The notes: a model not told the origin generated them from the letters alone. DNA of 64,000 nt from Balneolaceae bacterium UBA3186 (GCA_002364085.1 DEXK01000003.1:45847-109846), one strand, 5' to 3'; shown: positions 33,829-43,273, numbered from the stretch's first letter. Numbers and translations: made by a program.

Positions 33829-33893
33829 ATTGAATTATTAGAGATCATTATCGATTAGTTATACAAGGCTATTTTTTACTTTCGTAAAAAATC

Positions 33894-35141
33894 CTACAAC
33901 TGAAGATCAATTGTCATCTCCTTACCATCTCTCAAAACAGTAATTGTAGTCAATTGCCCTTTTTTGAGTTTATTCAGCATGCCCATGTAGGCATAAATAT
34001 CGGCAAGTTCTTCTCCTGCAATTCCTACGATAATATCTCCGCCTTGTACTCCGGCGTTTGCAGCTGCACGACCTTTAGTTACACCCGTGATCTTCATTCC
34101 TTCACCTTCATAGCCGTAATCCGGGAGCACGCCCAGAGTTGGTCCTTCTAAACTCATAGACTGACGTTGTTCACCCGGAGCCTCCACAAAAGCCAGTTCG
34201 TCTTTTTGTAGTTCATCCAGTTGCACAATTACCCGCACCAAATGATGAAGTGCCAAAGCTGTGCCATTCATATTTATATATTCGGTGTCGTCAGAAGGAC
34301 GGTGGTAATCTGCATGTGTATCCGTGAAATAATGAAGTACGGGAATATCTTTATAATAAAAACTGGTGTGATCGCTGGCTCCGGTTCCGTCTTTAACCAA
34401 ATTCAGATCCAGATCTCCGGTATTGGCTGAATCTAAAATGCCTTCCCATTTATCGGCTGTCCCGATTCCGAAGATCATCAGTTTTTTATCAACCATTCTA
34501 CCGATCATATCCATGTTGATCATAGCAAGAGCGTTTTCCAGATCTACTGTTGGATTATCTACATAATAAGCAGAGCCTAGTAAACCCATTTCCTCGCCCG
34601 AAAAAGCCAGAAACAAAATGTCTTTCTTTGGTCGGTTTGCGGAGAAATACTCAGCCAGTTCCAGCACTCCGGCAGTTCCCGAAGCATTATCATCAGCGCC
34701 ATTGTGAATGCGTTCCTGCTCTCCGCGGTATAATGAGCCAAACTCTCCATAACCAAGATGGTCGTAATGCGCTCCAATAATGATCAGCTCATCAGAGTTG
34801 CCGGTTCCTTGTAGCAAGCCAACCACATTTTTGGAAAGTAATTTTTCGCCTTCAACATCATCTCCTGCATGAGGATTTCTCAACACAGCGGTATTAATGT
34901 TGAATTCCTGAAAATAGGTTTCGTTATCTCCTGCAGGCTCCAAACCAAAATCTCGGAAATGATCGGCAATATAGTTCGCCGCTATAGCTTCGTTTGCGGA
35001 ACCGGCTTCGCGACCTTGCAGGGAATCACTTGCCAAAAAGGTGATGTGCTTTTCAATATCAGCGGGAGTAATGTCTCCGGATTCGTTGCAAGCGATCAAA
35101 AGTAAAAGTGAGGATAAGAGTAGAGCGAATATATTCTTCAT
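33894..35141 (-). CDS. M28 family aminopeptidase lipoprotein with PDZ domain
   Basis: The 415-residue protein has a lipobox signal (LLLLIAC, Cys18), an M28 peptidase domain and a C-terminal PDZ domain. Zinc ligands of M28 are visible: His125 and Asp127 in IIGAHYDHLGYG, Asp150 in HNGADDNASGT, Glu183 and Glu184 in FSGEEMGLLGS, Asp211 in NMDMIGR, and a later His in PVLHYFTDTHADYH. The PDZ part begins near residue 325 (DYGYEGEGMKITGVTKGRAAANAGVQGGDIIVGI). It should hydrolyse peptides at the cell envelope. It is divergent to the TonB receptor gene. Confidence 0.92.
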   Translation of the reverse strand: MKNIFALLLSSLLLLIACNESGDITPADIEKHITFLASDSLQGREAGSANEAIAANYIADHFRDFGLEPAGDNETYFQEFNINTAVLRNPHAGDDVEGEKLLSKNVVGLLQGTGNSDELIIIGAHYDHLGYGEFGSLYRGEQERIHNGADDNASGTAGVLELAEYFSANRPKKDILFLAFSGEEMGLLGSAYYVDNPTVDLENALAMINMDMIGRMVDKKLMIFGIGTADKWEGILDSANTGDLDLNLVKDGTGASDHTSFYYKDIPVLHYFTDTHADYHRPSDDTEYINMNGTALALHHLVRVIVQLDELQKDELAFVEAPGEQRQSMSLEGPTLGVLPDYGYEGEGMKITGVTKGRAAANAGVQGGDIIVGIAGEELADIYAYMGMLNKLKKGQLTTITVLRDGKEMTIDLQL

Positions 35142-35230
35142 AAAAATGGAGTAAATAGTTTCTCTAAAGTTAACAGTTTTTTTCGTGTTTTGATGAAATA
35201 GTGCGTAGTTTTACAACCGTAGTTTAACTA

Positions 35231-35318
35231 CAAAGGTTAGGGGTGCTTTTGCAAAGTGCAAAGGCTGAGATCACACCCTACTACCTGATCCGGGTAATAC
35301 CGGCGGAGGAAAACCTGT
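35231..35318 (+). ncRNA. TPP (thiamine pyrophosphate) riboswitch
   Basis: The conserved THI element is easily read: AGGGGTGC, then GGCTGAGATCACACCC, then ACCTGATCCGGGTAATACC and GCGGAGGAAAACC. These form the pyrimidine and pyrophosphate sensor helices, with AGGTT/AACCT closing the P1 stem. It is 122 bases upstream of the TonB receptor ATG on the same strand and should lower its expression when thiamine pyrophosphate is plentiful. No certain terminator or sequestrator was identified. Confidence 0.93.
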
Positions 35319-35439
35319 TCGCTTATCTATTTATAAGATGCGCTTGTTTCGCCTCCTCTTTTTTAAATAAACTTATAATTTTTGTCGGGACGCTAAATAT
35401 AAAATCACAGCGACCGGGCAGTCCTAAAGAAGAGGAACT

Positions 35440-37845
35440 ATGTTTCAACTAATCAAATCATCGCTGATGGTGGCGATCGTAATCACCATGCTGTCAACTT
35501 TTGCAGCTGCACAAATTCAAATATCCGGTAAAGTACTGGAGGCTCAGACCAAAGAACCCTTGATCGGAGCCACTGTTTTACAAACCGGAACGAACAACGG
35601 TGTTTCCACAAACACAGATGGGTCTTTTGAGATCGATCTTTTAGACGGCGAAGAAAGTTCAATAAGAATCAGTTTCACGGGTTTCAAAAGTGAAACTATA
35701 ACTGTTGTTAGAAGTCATTCAGAGCTCAAAATTCTGTTACTTCCGGACACTTATGTAAGCGACGAAGTTCTGGTAGAAGCCACAAGAGTGGATGAATCTA
35801 TTCCGGTTACTTTTTCAAACCTTGATAAGGAAGAAATACAGAAAAGGAATCTTGGTCAGGATGTCCCTTACTTGTTAAACCTGACTCCATCTACTGTTGT
35901 GACCTCAGATGCCGGAGCGGGAATCGGGTATACAGGTATTCGGATCAGAGGTGTTGATCCTTCGCGAATTAATGTGACCATAAATGGAATTCCGGTTAAT
36001 GATGCAGAGTCGCACGGAGTGTTCTGGGTGGATCTTCCGGATATAGCTTCTTCCATCGAGAATATCCAGGTTCAGCGTGGAGTGGGAACTTCAACAAATG
36101 GAGCGGGAGCTTTCGGTAGCTCCATCAATCTGCAAACAAGCTCAAATAGTTTGGATCCATACACTGAAATTAATACGGGCATTGGATCATTCAATACGCG
36201 TAAAGCAAATATTCAGCTGGGTTCAGGTCTAATGAAAAACGGCTGGAGCTTTGAAGGAAGATTGTCAAAGATCATGTCTGATGGATATATCGATCGTGCT
36301 GAATCAGATCTGAATTCCTTCTATCTTTCAGGCTCCAAAAGAGGAGAAAGAAGTTTGTTAAAAGCAGATATTTTCTCTGGAAAGGAAATCACCTATCAAT
36401 CCTGGTACGGAGTTGAAGAGAGTGTTCTTGAAAGCGGAAACAGAACATTTAATGAAGCAGGAACTGAAAAAAGCGGAAGTCCTTATCAAAACCAAGTCGA
36501 TAACTACCGTCAAGACTATTACCAGCTTCATTATTCTTACAGACTACAGGATAATTGGTCGCTGAACGCCTCGCTGCATTATACAAAAGGAGAAGGTTAT
36601 TACGAGGAATATAAAGCGGATGAGGATCTTTCTGATTATGGAATTTCACCTCAAAATCCGGGAGATCCGACTGAATCCGATCTGATACGAAGACGTTGGT
36701 TAGACAATGATTTTTATGGAATGGTTTTCTCAAGTAAGTACACTCATTCTCAAAATTGGAACGTCACCTTTGGCGGCGGATTGAATAGATATGACGGTGC
36801 TCATTTTGGTGAAGTGATCTGGGCACGTTTTGCAGGTGACAGCGAATTTGAAGAACGCTATTACGATAACGATGCAATTAAAACAGATTTTAATGTATAC
36901 GGTAAGGCTCAGTATTTCTTCAATGAAAACCTGAGTTCCTATCTGGATATGCAGGTACGAACAATCAACTATGAGTTTGACGGAGTTGATATTCAAAACA
37001 ACAATGTGGTTGACGTGCGCGGAACTGATGACATCGTGTTTCTGAATCCGAAATTCGGTATGAGTTATTTGGTAAATGAAGGAAACAGAGTGTTTGCATC
37101 TTTTGGAGTAGCGGGCAAAGAACCAACCAGATCGGAATATGTAGAATCATCTACAGCCAGTCGTCCTGATCCGGAAAGATTGTATAATATTGAAACCGGT
37201 TATCGCGGAGATTTCGGGCAATTTTTTGTTGGCGCATACGGATATGCCATGTTATATGAAGATCAGTTAGTGGTTACCGGACAGATCAATGATGTTGGCG
37301 GAGTGGTTCGTCAGAACGTGCCGAAAAGTTCCCGATTGGGTATAGAACTGGAAGGTGGTGTTTCTATAACCTCAAACTTAAGTTGGGCTGCGAATGCAAC
37401 ATTCAGCAAAAATAAGATCGAAAATTACACTGAGTTCATAGACGATTATGATAACGGTGGTCAGATCGAAAGAAATTTCTCTGATACTGATATAGCTCTT
37501 TCACCGAGTATTATTGCTAATTCTATTCTGGGTTTTTCTGATAATGGTTTGACAACAGAACTGACCACAAAATACGTTTCGAAGCAATACTTGGATAACA
37601 CTCAAAATGATGCTCGTTCAATCGATCCTTACTTAGTGAATGATCTTAGAATCAGTTATGCATTTACGAACCTGAGCTTTGCAAAGGGAATCACGGCAAA
37701 CTTGATGATCAATAATTTGCTGGACGAGAAATATGAAACCAACGGATATACATTTGGTTATGTATTCGGCGGAGAACAACGATTCAATTATTATTACCCA
37801 CAAGCCGGAAGAAATTTCTTGCTACAAGTGAAGTGGGAGTTTTAG
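35440..37845 (+). CDS. TonB-dependent outer membrane receptor, probably for thiamine
   Basis: This 801-residue protein has a signal peptide (to about residue 24), an N-terminal carboxypeptidase-regulatory-like domain (GKVLEAQTKEPLIGATVLQTGT), a TonB-box/plug domain beginning about residue 110 (GIRIRGVDPSRINVTINGIPVNDAESHGVFW), and a beta barrel ending in RNFLLQVKWEF with the terminal aromatic. Its place behind a TPP riboswitch makes thiamine, or its phosphates, the likely substrate, as for the OMR1 receptors of Bacteroidetes. GAGGAA ahead of the ATG serves as ribosome-binding site. No thiamine kinase or permease gene is next to it. Confidence 0.92.
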   Translation: MFQLIKSSLMVAIVITMLSTFAAAQIQISGKVLEAQTKEPLIGATVLQTGTNNGVSTNTDGSFEIDLLDGEESSIRISFTGFKSETITVVRSHSELKILLLPDTYVSDEVLVEATRVDESIPVTFSNLDKEEIQKRNLGQDVPYLLNLTPSTVVTSDAGAGIGYTGIRIRGVDPSRINVTINGIPVNDAESHGVFWVDLPDIASSIENIQVQRGVGTSTNGAGAFGSSINLQTSSNSLDPYTEINTGIGSFNTRKANIQLGSGLMKNGWSFEGRLSKIMSDGYIDRAESDLNSFYLSGSKRGERSLLKADIFSGKEITYQSWYGVEESVLESGNRTFNEAGTEKSGSPYQNQVDNYRQDYYQLHYSYRLQDNWSLNASLHYTKGEGYYEEYKADEDLSDYGISPQNPGDPTESDLIRRRWLDNDFYGMVFSSKYTHSQNWNVTFGGGLNRYDGAHFGEVIWARFAGDSEFEERYYDNDAIKTDFNVYGKAQYFFNENLSSYLDMQVRTINYEFDGVDIQNNNVVDVRGTDDIVFLNPKFGMSYLVNEGNRVFASFGVAGKEPTRSEYVESSTASRPDPERLYNIETGYRGDFGQFFVGAYGYAMLYEDQLVVTGQINDVGGVVRQNVPKSSRLGIELEGGVSITSNLSWAANATFSKNKIENYTEFIDDYDNGGQIERNFSDTDIALSPSIIANSILGFSDNGLTTELTTKYVSKQYLDNTQNDARSIDPYLVNDLRISYAFTNLSFAKGITANLMINNLLDEKYETNGYTFGYVFGGEQRFNYYYPQAGRNFLLQVKWEF

Positions 37846-37863
37846 AATAGTTTAAAGGTGTCA

Positions 37864-37909
37864 TCCCCACCCGTAGGGGCAATTCTTGAATTGCCCCTAC
37901 GGGTGGGGA
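37864..37909. repeat. Perfect inverted repeat with 22-base arms
   Basis: The two 22-base arms (beginning TCCCCACCCGTAGGGG and ending CCTACGGGTGGGGA) are exact inverses around a two-base TT loop. It begins 18 bases after the receptor gene stop. The sequence resembles a GTAGGGGCAATT-type hairpin known from many bacterial intergenic regions. Its role, possibly transcript end or repeat element, is uncertain. Confidence 0.85.
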
Positions 37910-38032
37910 ATTAACGATGACAGATAAAAAAGTCTGCGGAATGAATTCCTTGACTTGTGAACCTGAGCAAGATCTCTTCAGGTTTGCAAGCGAAGACTTT
38001 AGTCCGATGAAAAGGCAGGCAGAAGGAATTAC

Positions 38033-38066
38033 AAAAAAAGCCCGACTCAATGAGCCGGGCTTTTTT
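38033..38066. terminator. Bidirectional intrinsic terminator
   Basis: GCCCG-A-CTC and GAG-C-CGGGC pair around an AAT loop with A-runs on the left and T-runs on the right, so it can stop transcripts from both the TonB receptor gene and, on the other strand, sucC. Confidence 0.85.
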
Positions 38067-38154
38067 ATGAATTCTTTTTTCCTAATACGGGCTTGAAAGC
38101 CCTTCTTGTTTAAACTTAAACAAGGAGATCCTGAAACAAGTTCAGGATGACGAT

Positions 38155-39360
38155 TTAAGCCATTACTTTAGAAACCGCTTCTGCAGCTTCTTTAAGAAGA
38201 ACAGCAGAAATCACATTCATTCCGGAATTGTCGATGATCTCTTTTGCTTCTTCAGCATTGGTTCCCTGAAGACGAACAATGATCGGTACATTCTTCACTT
38301 TGTCAGCGATCTCAGGATCTTTAACAGCTTCAATTACACCGTTAGCAACACGATCACAACGAACAATTCCACCAAAGATGTTGATCAAAATTGCTTTTAC
38401 ATTAGGATCTTCCAGAATAATTCTGAATCCATTTTTAACGGTTTCAACATTAGCTCCACCACCAACATCCAAGAAGTTAGCAGGCTCACCACCTGAAAGC
38501 TTAATGATGTCCATAGTTGCCATTGCAAGTCCGGCTCCGTTAACCATACAGCCTACGTTTCCATCCAATTTGATATAATTCAGGTCGTACTTAGATGCTT
38601 CCAACTCAAAAGGATCTTCTTCAGCCTCATCTTTTAATTCAGCAAGGTCAGGATGACGATATAACGCATTTCCGTCAAAAGTAACTTTTGCATCCAGCGC
38701 GTAGATCTCATCATCCGGTGTTACGATCAATGGATTGATCTCGAACATGTCAGAATCAGTTTCTTCATACGCTTTGTATAAAGCCATAATAAATTTGATG
38801 CAAGACTTTAGCGCTTTTCCTTCAAGTCCTAAAGCAAAAGCGATTCTGCGTGCTTGGTTTACCTGAAGTCCCATGCCCGGCTCGATCCATTCTTTGATGA
38901 TCTTTTCAGGAGTTTCTTCAGCAACTTTTTCGATCTCAACTCCACCTTCAGTAGAAGCCATGATCACGTTCTTGCTGTTAGCACGGTCAAGTAAAACGCC
39001 TACATAAAATTCCTTTTTGATGTCAACGCCATCTGTTACATAAATGGTTTGAACCAACTGTCCTTCATCTCCGGTTTGGATAGTAACAAGTACATCGCCT
39101 AAAAGAGATTCAGCAGCTTCTTTAACTTCATCAATAGTTTTGCAGAGGATAACGCCTTTTGCATTGTTCTTTTTTGTGCGACCTTTTCCACGTCCACCGG
39201 CATGAATCTGAGCTTTAACTACAAAAAGTGAAGCTCCGTTTTCTTTCATTTTTTTGGCTGCTTCAACGGCACCTTCAACGGAAGTGGCTGCGATACCATC
39301 AGGAACGGCAACTCCGTATTTTTTTAAAATTTCTTTAGCTTGATACTCGTGGATTTTCAT
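38155..39360 (-). CDS. sucC: Succinyl-CoA synthetase beta subunit
   Basis: SucC makes succinate and ATP or GTP from succinyl-CoA in the TCA cycle. The start MKIHEYQAKEILKKYGVAVPDG, the HAGGRGKGRTKK nucleotide-binding loop, and the C-terminal NIFGGIVRCDRVANGVIEA are the family hallmarks. The 401-residue length is right. sucD is not adjacent, unlike many bacteria, so the two subunits are encoded apart. A terminator lies after it, so it is probably a single transcript. Confidence 0.96.
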   Translation of the reverse strand: MKIHEYQAKEILKKYGVAVPDGIAATSVEGAVEAAKKMKENGASLFVVKAQIHAGGRGKGRTKKNNAKGVILCKTIDEVKEAAESLLGDVLVTIQTGDEGQLVQTIYVTDGVDIKKEFYVGVLLDRANSKNVIMASTEGGVEIEKVAEETPEKIIKEWIEPGMGLQVNQARRIAFALGLEGKALKSCIKFIMALYKAYEETDSDMFEINPLIVTPDDEIYALDAKVTFDGNALYRHPDLAELKDEAEEDPFELEASKYDLNYIKLDGNVGCMVNGAGLAMATMDIIKLSGGEPANFLDVGGGANVETVKNGFRIILEDPNVKAILINIFGGIVRCDRVANGVIEAVKDPEIADKVKNVPIIVRLQGTNAEEAKEIIDNSGMNVISAVLLKEAAEAVSKVMA

Positions 39361-39473
39361 GTAACAGTATTCTTTTAAGTGTTAAAAAAGCGATTTTTCA
39401 AGACTTCTAAAATAGGGAGAATAGGAGCTAAAGGAAAGAAAATGAAAACCCAGATTATTTCATTTCATAAAAG

Positions 39474-39506
39474 GTTGTGATTTGAGTTGAATGTGGCTTA
39501 AATTTG
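39474..39506 (+). promoter_or_regulatory. Putative sigma promoter for pyrR-pyrB
   Basis: TAAATTTG at 39499-39506 fits the Bacteroidota -7 consensus TAnnTTTG, and TTG at 39475-39477, 21 bases upstream, is a possible -33 box. The ATG follows 18 bases after. It leaves almost no leader for attenuation. Confidence 0.4.
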
Positions 39507-39523
39507 GGTGAATTTAAAAATCT

Positions 39524-40081
39524 ATGGATCCATTGCAGAAAGCACAGATCATGACCGAGGAAGACCTGAATCGCACGTATTTACGGTTTGCTCATCAATT
39601 CCTTGAATCTTACGAAGACCCGAAACGACTTGCGATCGTAGGCATGCAAACACGAGGCGTTTACATAGGTAGACGTATTGTAGAAGTAATAAAAGAAGAA
39701 TTTGATATAGATATCGATTTCGGAGTGTTGGATGTTACTTTTTATAGAGATGATTTCCGTTCAAAATTGAAAATGCCTGAAGTTCAGGTAACAGAAATAC
39801 CATTCGATCTTTATGACAGGGATATAATGCTCGTAGATGATGTGCTCTATACAGGAAGAACAGTTCGCTCCGCAATGGATGCTTTAATGGCTTATGGAAG
39901 ACCTAGAAAAATCCAATTTTGTTGCATGGTAGATAGAGGTCATAGAGAACTTCCAATAGCAGCTGATTTCACAGGATTATACGTGCCTACTCATGCTAAC
40001 GAAGAAGTGCGTGTTAAAGTAAAAGAGTTTGATGAGGAAGATGCAGTATACCTTGTGAATGTTAAGGAGGGCGAAGAATGA
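39524..40081 (+). CDS. pyrR: PyrR-type pyrimidine regulator / uracil phosphoribosyltransferase
   Basis: The 185-residue protein is a type I phosphoribosyltransferase with the PRPP loop IMLVDDVLYTGRTVRSAMDAL at residues 101-121 and ALDVTFYRDD-like GVLDVTFYRDD in front. PyrR can regulate pyr operons by RNA binding, and also converts uracil to UMP. Coupling to pyrB by ATGA and the short leader (no terminator/antiterminator hairpin seen before it) leave it open whether it regulates here or just acts as an enzyme. Confidence 0.93.
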   Translation: MDPLQKAQIMTEEDLNRTYLRFAHQFLESYEDPKRLAIVGMQTRGVYIGRRIVEVIKEEFDIDIDFGVLDVTFYRDDFRSKLKMPEVQVTEIPFDLYDRDIMLVDDVLYTGRTVRSAMDALMAYGRPRKIQFCCMVDRGHRELPIAADFTGLYVPTHANEEVRVKVKEFDEEDAVYLVNVKEGEE

Positions 40082-41028
40082 GTATTGATCTGGAAAAATA
40101 TAATTTCACTCAGAAACATCTACTTGGACTAGCAGATTATACCGCCGATGATATTAGGTACGTGCTGGAGCAGGCAAAATACTTCAGAGAAATACTGGAT
40201 CGTCCTGTTCCTAAAGTACCAACACTCAGGGATAAAACTATTGTAAACCTGTTTTATGAAAACAGTACAAGAACACGGCTTTCGTTCGAGCTGGCTCAAA
40301 AAAGAATGGGGGCAGATGTAGTAAATTTTTCAGCAAGCACTTCTTCCACTAAAAAAGGAGAGTCGCTGAAAGACACCATCCAAAATATCAGTTCTATGAA
40401 AATTGATATGGTGGTAGTACGACATGAGAGCCCCGGAGTTCCGCACTTTTTGACACAATGTGTTGACGCAGCAATTTTAAATGCGGGCGATGGAGCACAT
40501 GAGCATCCTACTCAAGCTTTGTTGGATATGTTTACTATGCAACAAATTCACCCTGAACTGAAAGGAAAAAAGATTGCGATCATTGGTGACATTTCCTACA
40601 GTCGGGTAGTTCGTTCAAATATTATCGGACTTACCAAGCTTGGAGCTGAAGTTGTTATATGTGGACCAAAAACGCTTATGCCCGTATTTGTAGAAGATCT
40701 TGGGGTTACGGTTTCTCATAATTTGGATGAGACACTAGCGTGGTGTGATATTGCTATGGCATTGAGAATCCAGCTCGAAAGGCAGGGAAAAGCAACAGAG
40801 CTGTTCCCTTCACTAAGAGAATATCACGAACGATTTGGAATTAAGATGGAACATCTTGAAAAATATCCTGACTTCAAGATCATGCACCCGGGGCCTATAA
40901 ATCGTGGTGTGGAAATGGAAAGCGAAGTTGCGGATAGCGATAGAGCAGTTATATTGAATCAGGTTACCAATGGAGTTGCGGTTAGAATGGCGGTACTCTA
41001 TTTACTGAGTGGCGGGAATAGGGTTTGA
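40078..41028 (+). CDS. pyrB: Aspartate carbamoyltransferase catalytic subunit
   Basis: PyrB forms carbamoyl-aspartate, an early pyrimidine step. STRTR at residues 63-67 and FSASTSSTKKGESLKDTI carry the carbamoyl-phosphate and lysine sites, HPTQALLDMF and MALRIQLERQ the aspartate side, and MHPGPINRGVEM the C-terminal loop. The 316-residue length is typical. It follows pyrR with a four-base overlap and ends two bases from a convergent methyltransferase gene. No regulatory chain (pyrI) or downstream pyr gene is here. Confidence 0.95.
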   Translation: MSIDLEKYNFTQKHLLGLADYTADDIRYVLEQAKYFREILDRPVPKVPTLRDKTIVNLFYENSTRTRLSFELAQKRMGADVVNFSASTSSTKKGESLKDTIQNISSMKIDMVVVRHESPGVPHFLTQCVDAAILNAGDGAHEHPTQALLDMFTMQQIHPELKGKKIAIIGDISYSRVVRSNIIGLTKLGAEVVICGPKTLMPVFVEDLGVTVSHNLDETLAWCDIAMALRIQLERQGKATELFPSLREYHERFGIKMEHLEKYPDFKIMHPGPINRGVEMESEVADSDRAVILNQVTNGVAVRMAVLYLLSGGNRV

Positions 41029-41030
41029 TT

Positions 41031-41969
41031 TCATTTTTTCTTGAGATAAAAACATGCTTGATCACCTTGATGAGTATTATTTAGCATTTCTGCTTTATTA
41101 ATAAATTCCCTCATTTCATTCTCAGAAAAGTTCATTTGTTCATTTTGTTTTACTAGTGGAATGCCTTTAACATATCCTAAACTGCCGGTAAATTGAAAAA
41201 AAGTAGAGTCGAAAACTACTTTAGAAACCTCAAAGCCAATTTCTGAGGCCATAATTTTAAAACTTTTCTCTGAGTGTAAAAATAGATGTCTAGGTGCATC
41301 GAGTTGAACCCAGTTCGTGCCAAATTCTTTCCAAGCAAAAGTATTGGTAATCGGAATTCTGATAAGGGCAACCCCAGATGGGTGTAACAAATTAAAAATA
41401 TGAGACAAAGTTTCTTTTTGGTCTTTAGAATGTTCCAGGGCATGGTTCATCATTATAAAATCGAACTCACCTTTGGTATCACTAATATCTTGCTTCAAAA
41501 TTGAAAGCTTATCTTTGATGTGAATAGAATGGTTGATAAAAGGATCTATACCAAGCAGGTTGTAATATCCAAAGTTCAGTAATTCCCTTAAATGAAGCCC
41601 TTTGCCACAACCAATATCTAGTATTTTAGCATTAAAATTAAGATTCAGATGTTTTATCCAAGAAGCCACCAATGGCTCGTTCCATATTTTTGTCAGCATT
41701 TTTCCAAATAGATGAGACTTGCCTAAAACGTATCTTCCTCTTTGCTTCTTGAGAATTTTCTTTACTAGACCGGATTTGTTTTCTCGAAACGAATAATAAT
41801 TTTCTGGGTAGTACTTTTGAAGATCTTTGGGTTCTTCTACAATTCTAAGTGAATTACAACTCAGGCATTCTGAGTATTGAAATTCTTCAGGATACCCAAA
41901 CATCATTTCTTTGGCAGAGAAGAGTCTGTTATCTTTTCCTCCACATATTGAGCAAATAGTCATTAACAC
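41031..41969 (-). CDS. Class I SAM-dependent methyltransferase with N-terminal zinc ribbon
   Basis: The 312-residue protein has CxxC pairs at Cys6/Cys9 and Cys35/Cys38 (a zinc ribbon common in sugar methyltransferases), then a Rossmann-type SAM motif KILDIGCGKGLHLRELL near residue 112 and FIMMNHALEHSKDQ near 170. Such methyltransferases often modify sugars of surface polysaccharides, which suits its place at the start of the polysaccharide locus. The target is unknown. It lies downstream of the glycosyltransferase in the same direction. Confidence 0.85.
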   Translation of the reverse strand: MLMTICSICGGKDNRLFSAKEMMFGYPEEFQYSECLSCNSLRIVEEPKDLQKYYPENYYSFRENKSGLVKKILKKQRGRYVLGKSHLFGKMLTKIWNEPLVASWIKHLNLNFNAKILDIGCGKGLHLRELLNFGYYNLLGIDPFINHSIHIKDKLSILKQDISDTKGEFDFIMMNHALEHSKDQKETLSHIFNLLHPSGVALIRIPITNTFAWKEFGTNWVQLDAPRHLFLHSEKSFKIMASEIGFEVSKVVFDSTFFQFTGSLGYVKGIPLVKQNEQMNFSENEMREFINKAEMLNNTHQGDQACFYLKKK

Positions 41970-42051
41970 TTAATCTTATATTTAAGATCAAGTATAAACA
42001 TTTTATCATAAACCTAAATGCTGAGTGATGGGAATAGGGTTTGAGCTGCTA

Positions 42052-43188
42052 CTAAAACTTCTTTAAAAAAGCTTTAAACTCATCAGCATTGAAATCAAGT
42101 TCAGACTTATGATCAATGATATTGTTTCTTGATATGGAAACAGCATCTGAGCGCAAGTATTCTTTGAGCTTTTCTATGGATTGGTAACGATATCCAATTT
42201 GGTATTTGTCAATTAGAGTGCCAATAGCCTGAAATCCTTGCTGAGGAACAACAGTAGGTAATCCAAGAGCTAATGGAAATAAAAAGCGATGCGGAAGTGA
42301 GGTGTTAAACCTTAATGGATAATCAGATGTTTCTTGTATTTTAAATGTTACAAGTGCAGCTTTGTGAGTAGCTGTAATTTTTGAAAAATTGTAGTCAAAA
42401 TCATAGATGCCAAAAGGTTTGAAAGGGAAAATATTTTTATGAGAAAGATTGAATTTCTCTGAACATGATATTGTGATTCCTGATTCAGCAAGCTCCAAAA
42501 GCTGATTTTGAACTGAATTTAAACTCCTGAATAAGTCAGGCTTCCCAAGGAAAATTAGATCTTTAATAGCTTCATCATGATTTCTTAAAACTTTAGTAGT
42601 CTCAAAATGAGATCGGGGGAAGTAAAAAGGTTTTCGATATATAATTTTGTCTTCAAGCTTAAAGCCATATGATATAAGTAAATTATACATTTCATCGGTT
42701 GGTACGATTAACCCGTCAATGTTTTTCATTGACGATTTCAGTAAATACCGTTCGAAGAATTCTCTTTTTCTAGACTTCCAAGCGGTCGGAAAGGTTTCCA
42801 TATTTAAAATTACTTTCGTCTTACTCGGCAGATCAAGCGATTTAATGAGATTGAGTTCCGGCAGTATTCCGGTACCCCAATTTCCTACTACTATTTCAGG
42901 CTCATTTTCTTTTAAAACAGAAACCAGTTTGCTAAACAAAGACTTTGGTATAAAGGGGATCAGAAAGGTAAAAGAAAACAAAAAACGCGTGTATTTTGGC
43001 TTCGAAAGCTTAAAGTGATCATAAAAACCACCTAAATAGGTGCTTTCGGCTAAAATTTCTTTTTTAGAATTTTCAGAAATAGGGCTTTCGGTTTCTGTGC
43101 TAAGAACAGAGAGATTTATCCCGGTTTTATTCAAAGCAATAATCAGTTTTGTAGAAATTGCCAGGTGACCAACAAGTAATAGTTTCAT
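42052..43188 (-). CDS. Putative glycosyltransferase, GT-B type
   Basis: The 378-residue protein starts with a Rossmann-like MKLLLVGHLAISTKLIIALNKTGI and has EIVVGNWGTGILPEL and DGLIVPTDEMYNLL, the kind of N-terminal half seen in GT4/GT-B transferases. The C-terminal half has KAALVTFKIQETSDYPLRFNTSLPHRFLFPLALGLPTVVPQQGFQA, with no clean EX7E motif, so the call is weaker than for its neighbours. It is divergent from the next gene and convergent with pyrB on its other side after the methyltransferase gene. Confidence 0.65.
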   Translation of the reverse strand: MKLLLVGHLAISTKLIIALNKTGINLSVLSTETESPISENSKKEILAESTYLGGFYDHFKLSKPKYTRFLFSFTFLIPFIPKSLFSKLVSVLKENEPEIVVGNWGTGILPELNLIKSLDLPSKTKVILNMETFPTAWKSRKREFFERYLLKSSMKNIDGLIVPTDEMYNLLISYGFKLEDKIIYRKPFYFPRSHFETTKVLRNHDEAIKDLIFLGKPDLFRSLNSVQNQLLELAESGITISCSEKFNLSHKNIFPFKPFGIYDFDYNFSKITATHKAALVTFKIQETSDYPLRFNTSLPHRFLFPLALGLPTVVPQQGFQAIGTLIDKYQIGYRYQSIEKLKEYLRSDAVSISRNNIIDHKSELDFNADEFKAFLKKF

Positions 43189-43273
43189 AAAAGAATTAGA
43201 AAGAAATGTCTCATATAAATTAGTAAATAGTTATTATACAACACTAATTATAAATACTACCGTATATATTTTT

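Larger units (their letters stand above)
37846..38154. other. 309-base gap between the TonB receptor and sucC
   Basis: The gap has no gene. It contains a long perfect hairpin (37864-37909), a bidirectional terminator (38033-38066), the palindrome CTTGTTTAAACTTAAACAAG (near 38104) and an ATCCTGAAACAAGTTCAGGAT inverted repeat (near 38128) that follows the sucC stop. Confidence 0.7.

Noticed and set aside
35319..35440. A rho-independent terminator as the riboswitch expression platform
   Set aside because: CCTCCTCTTTTTT is present, but only about five bases pair with the aptamer's GAGGA; too weak to list as a feature.
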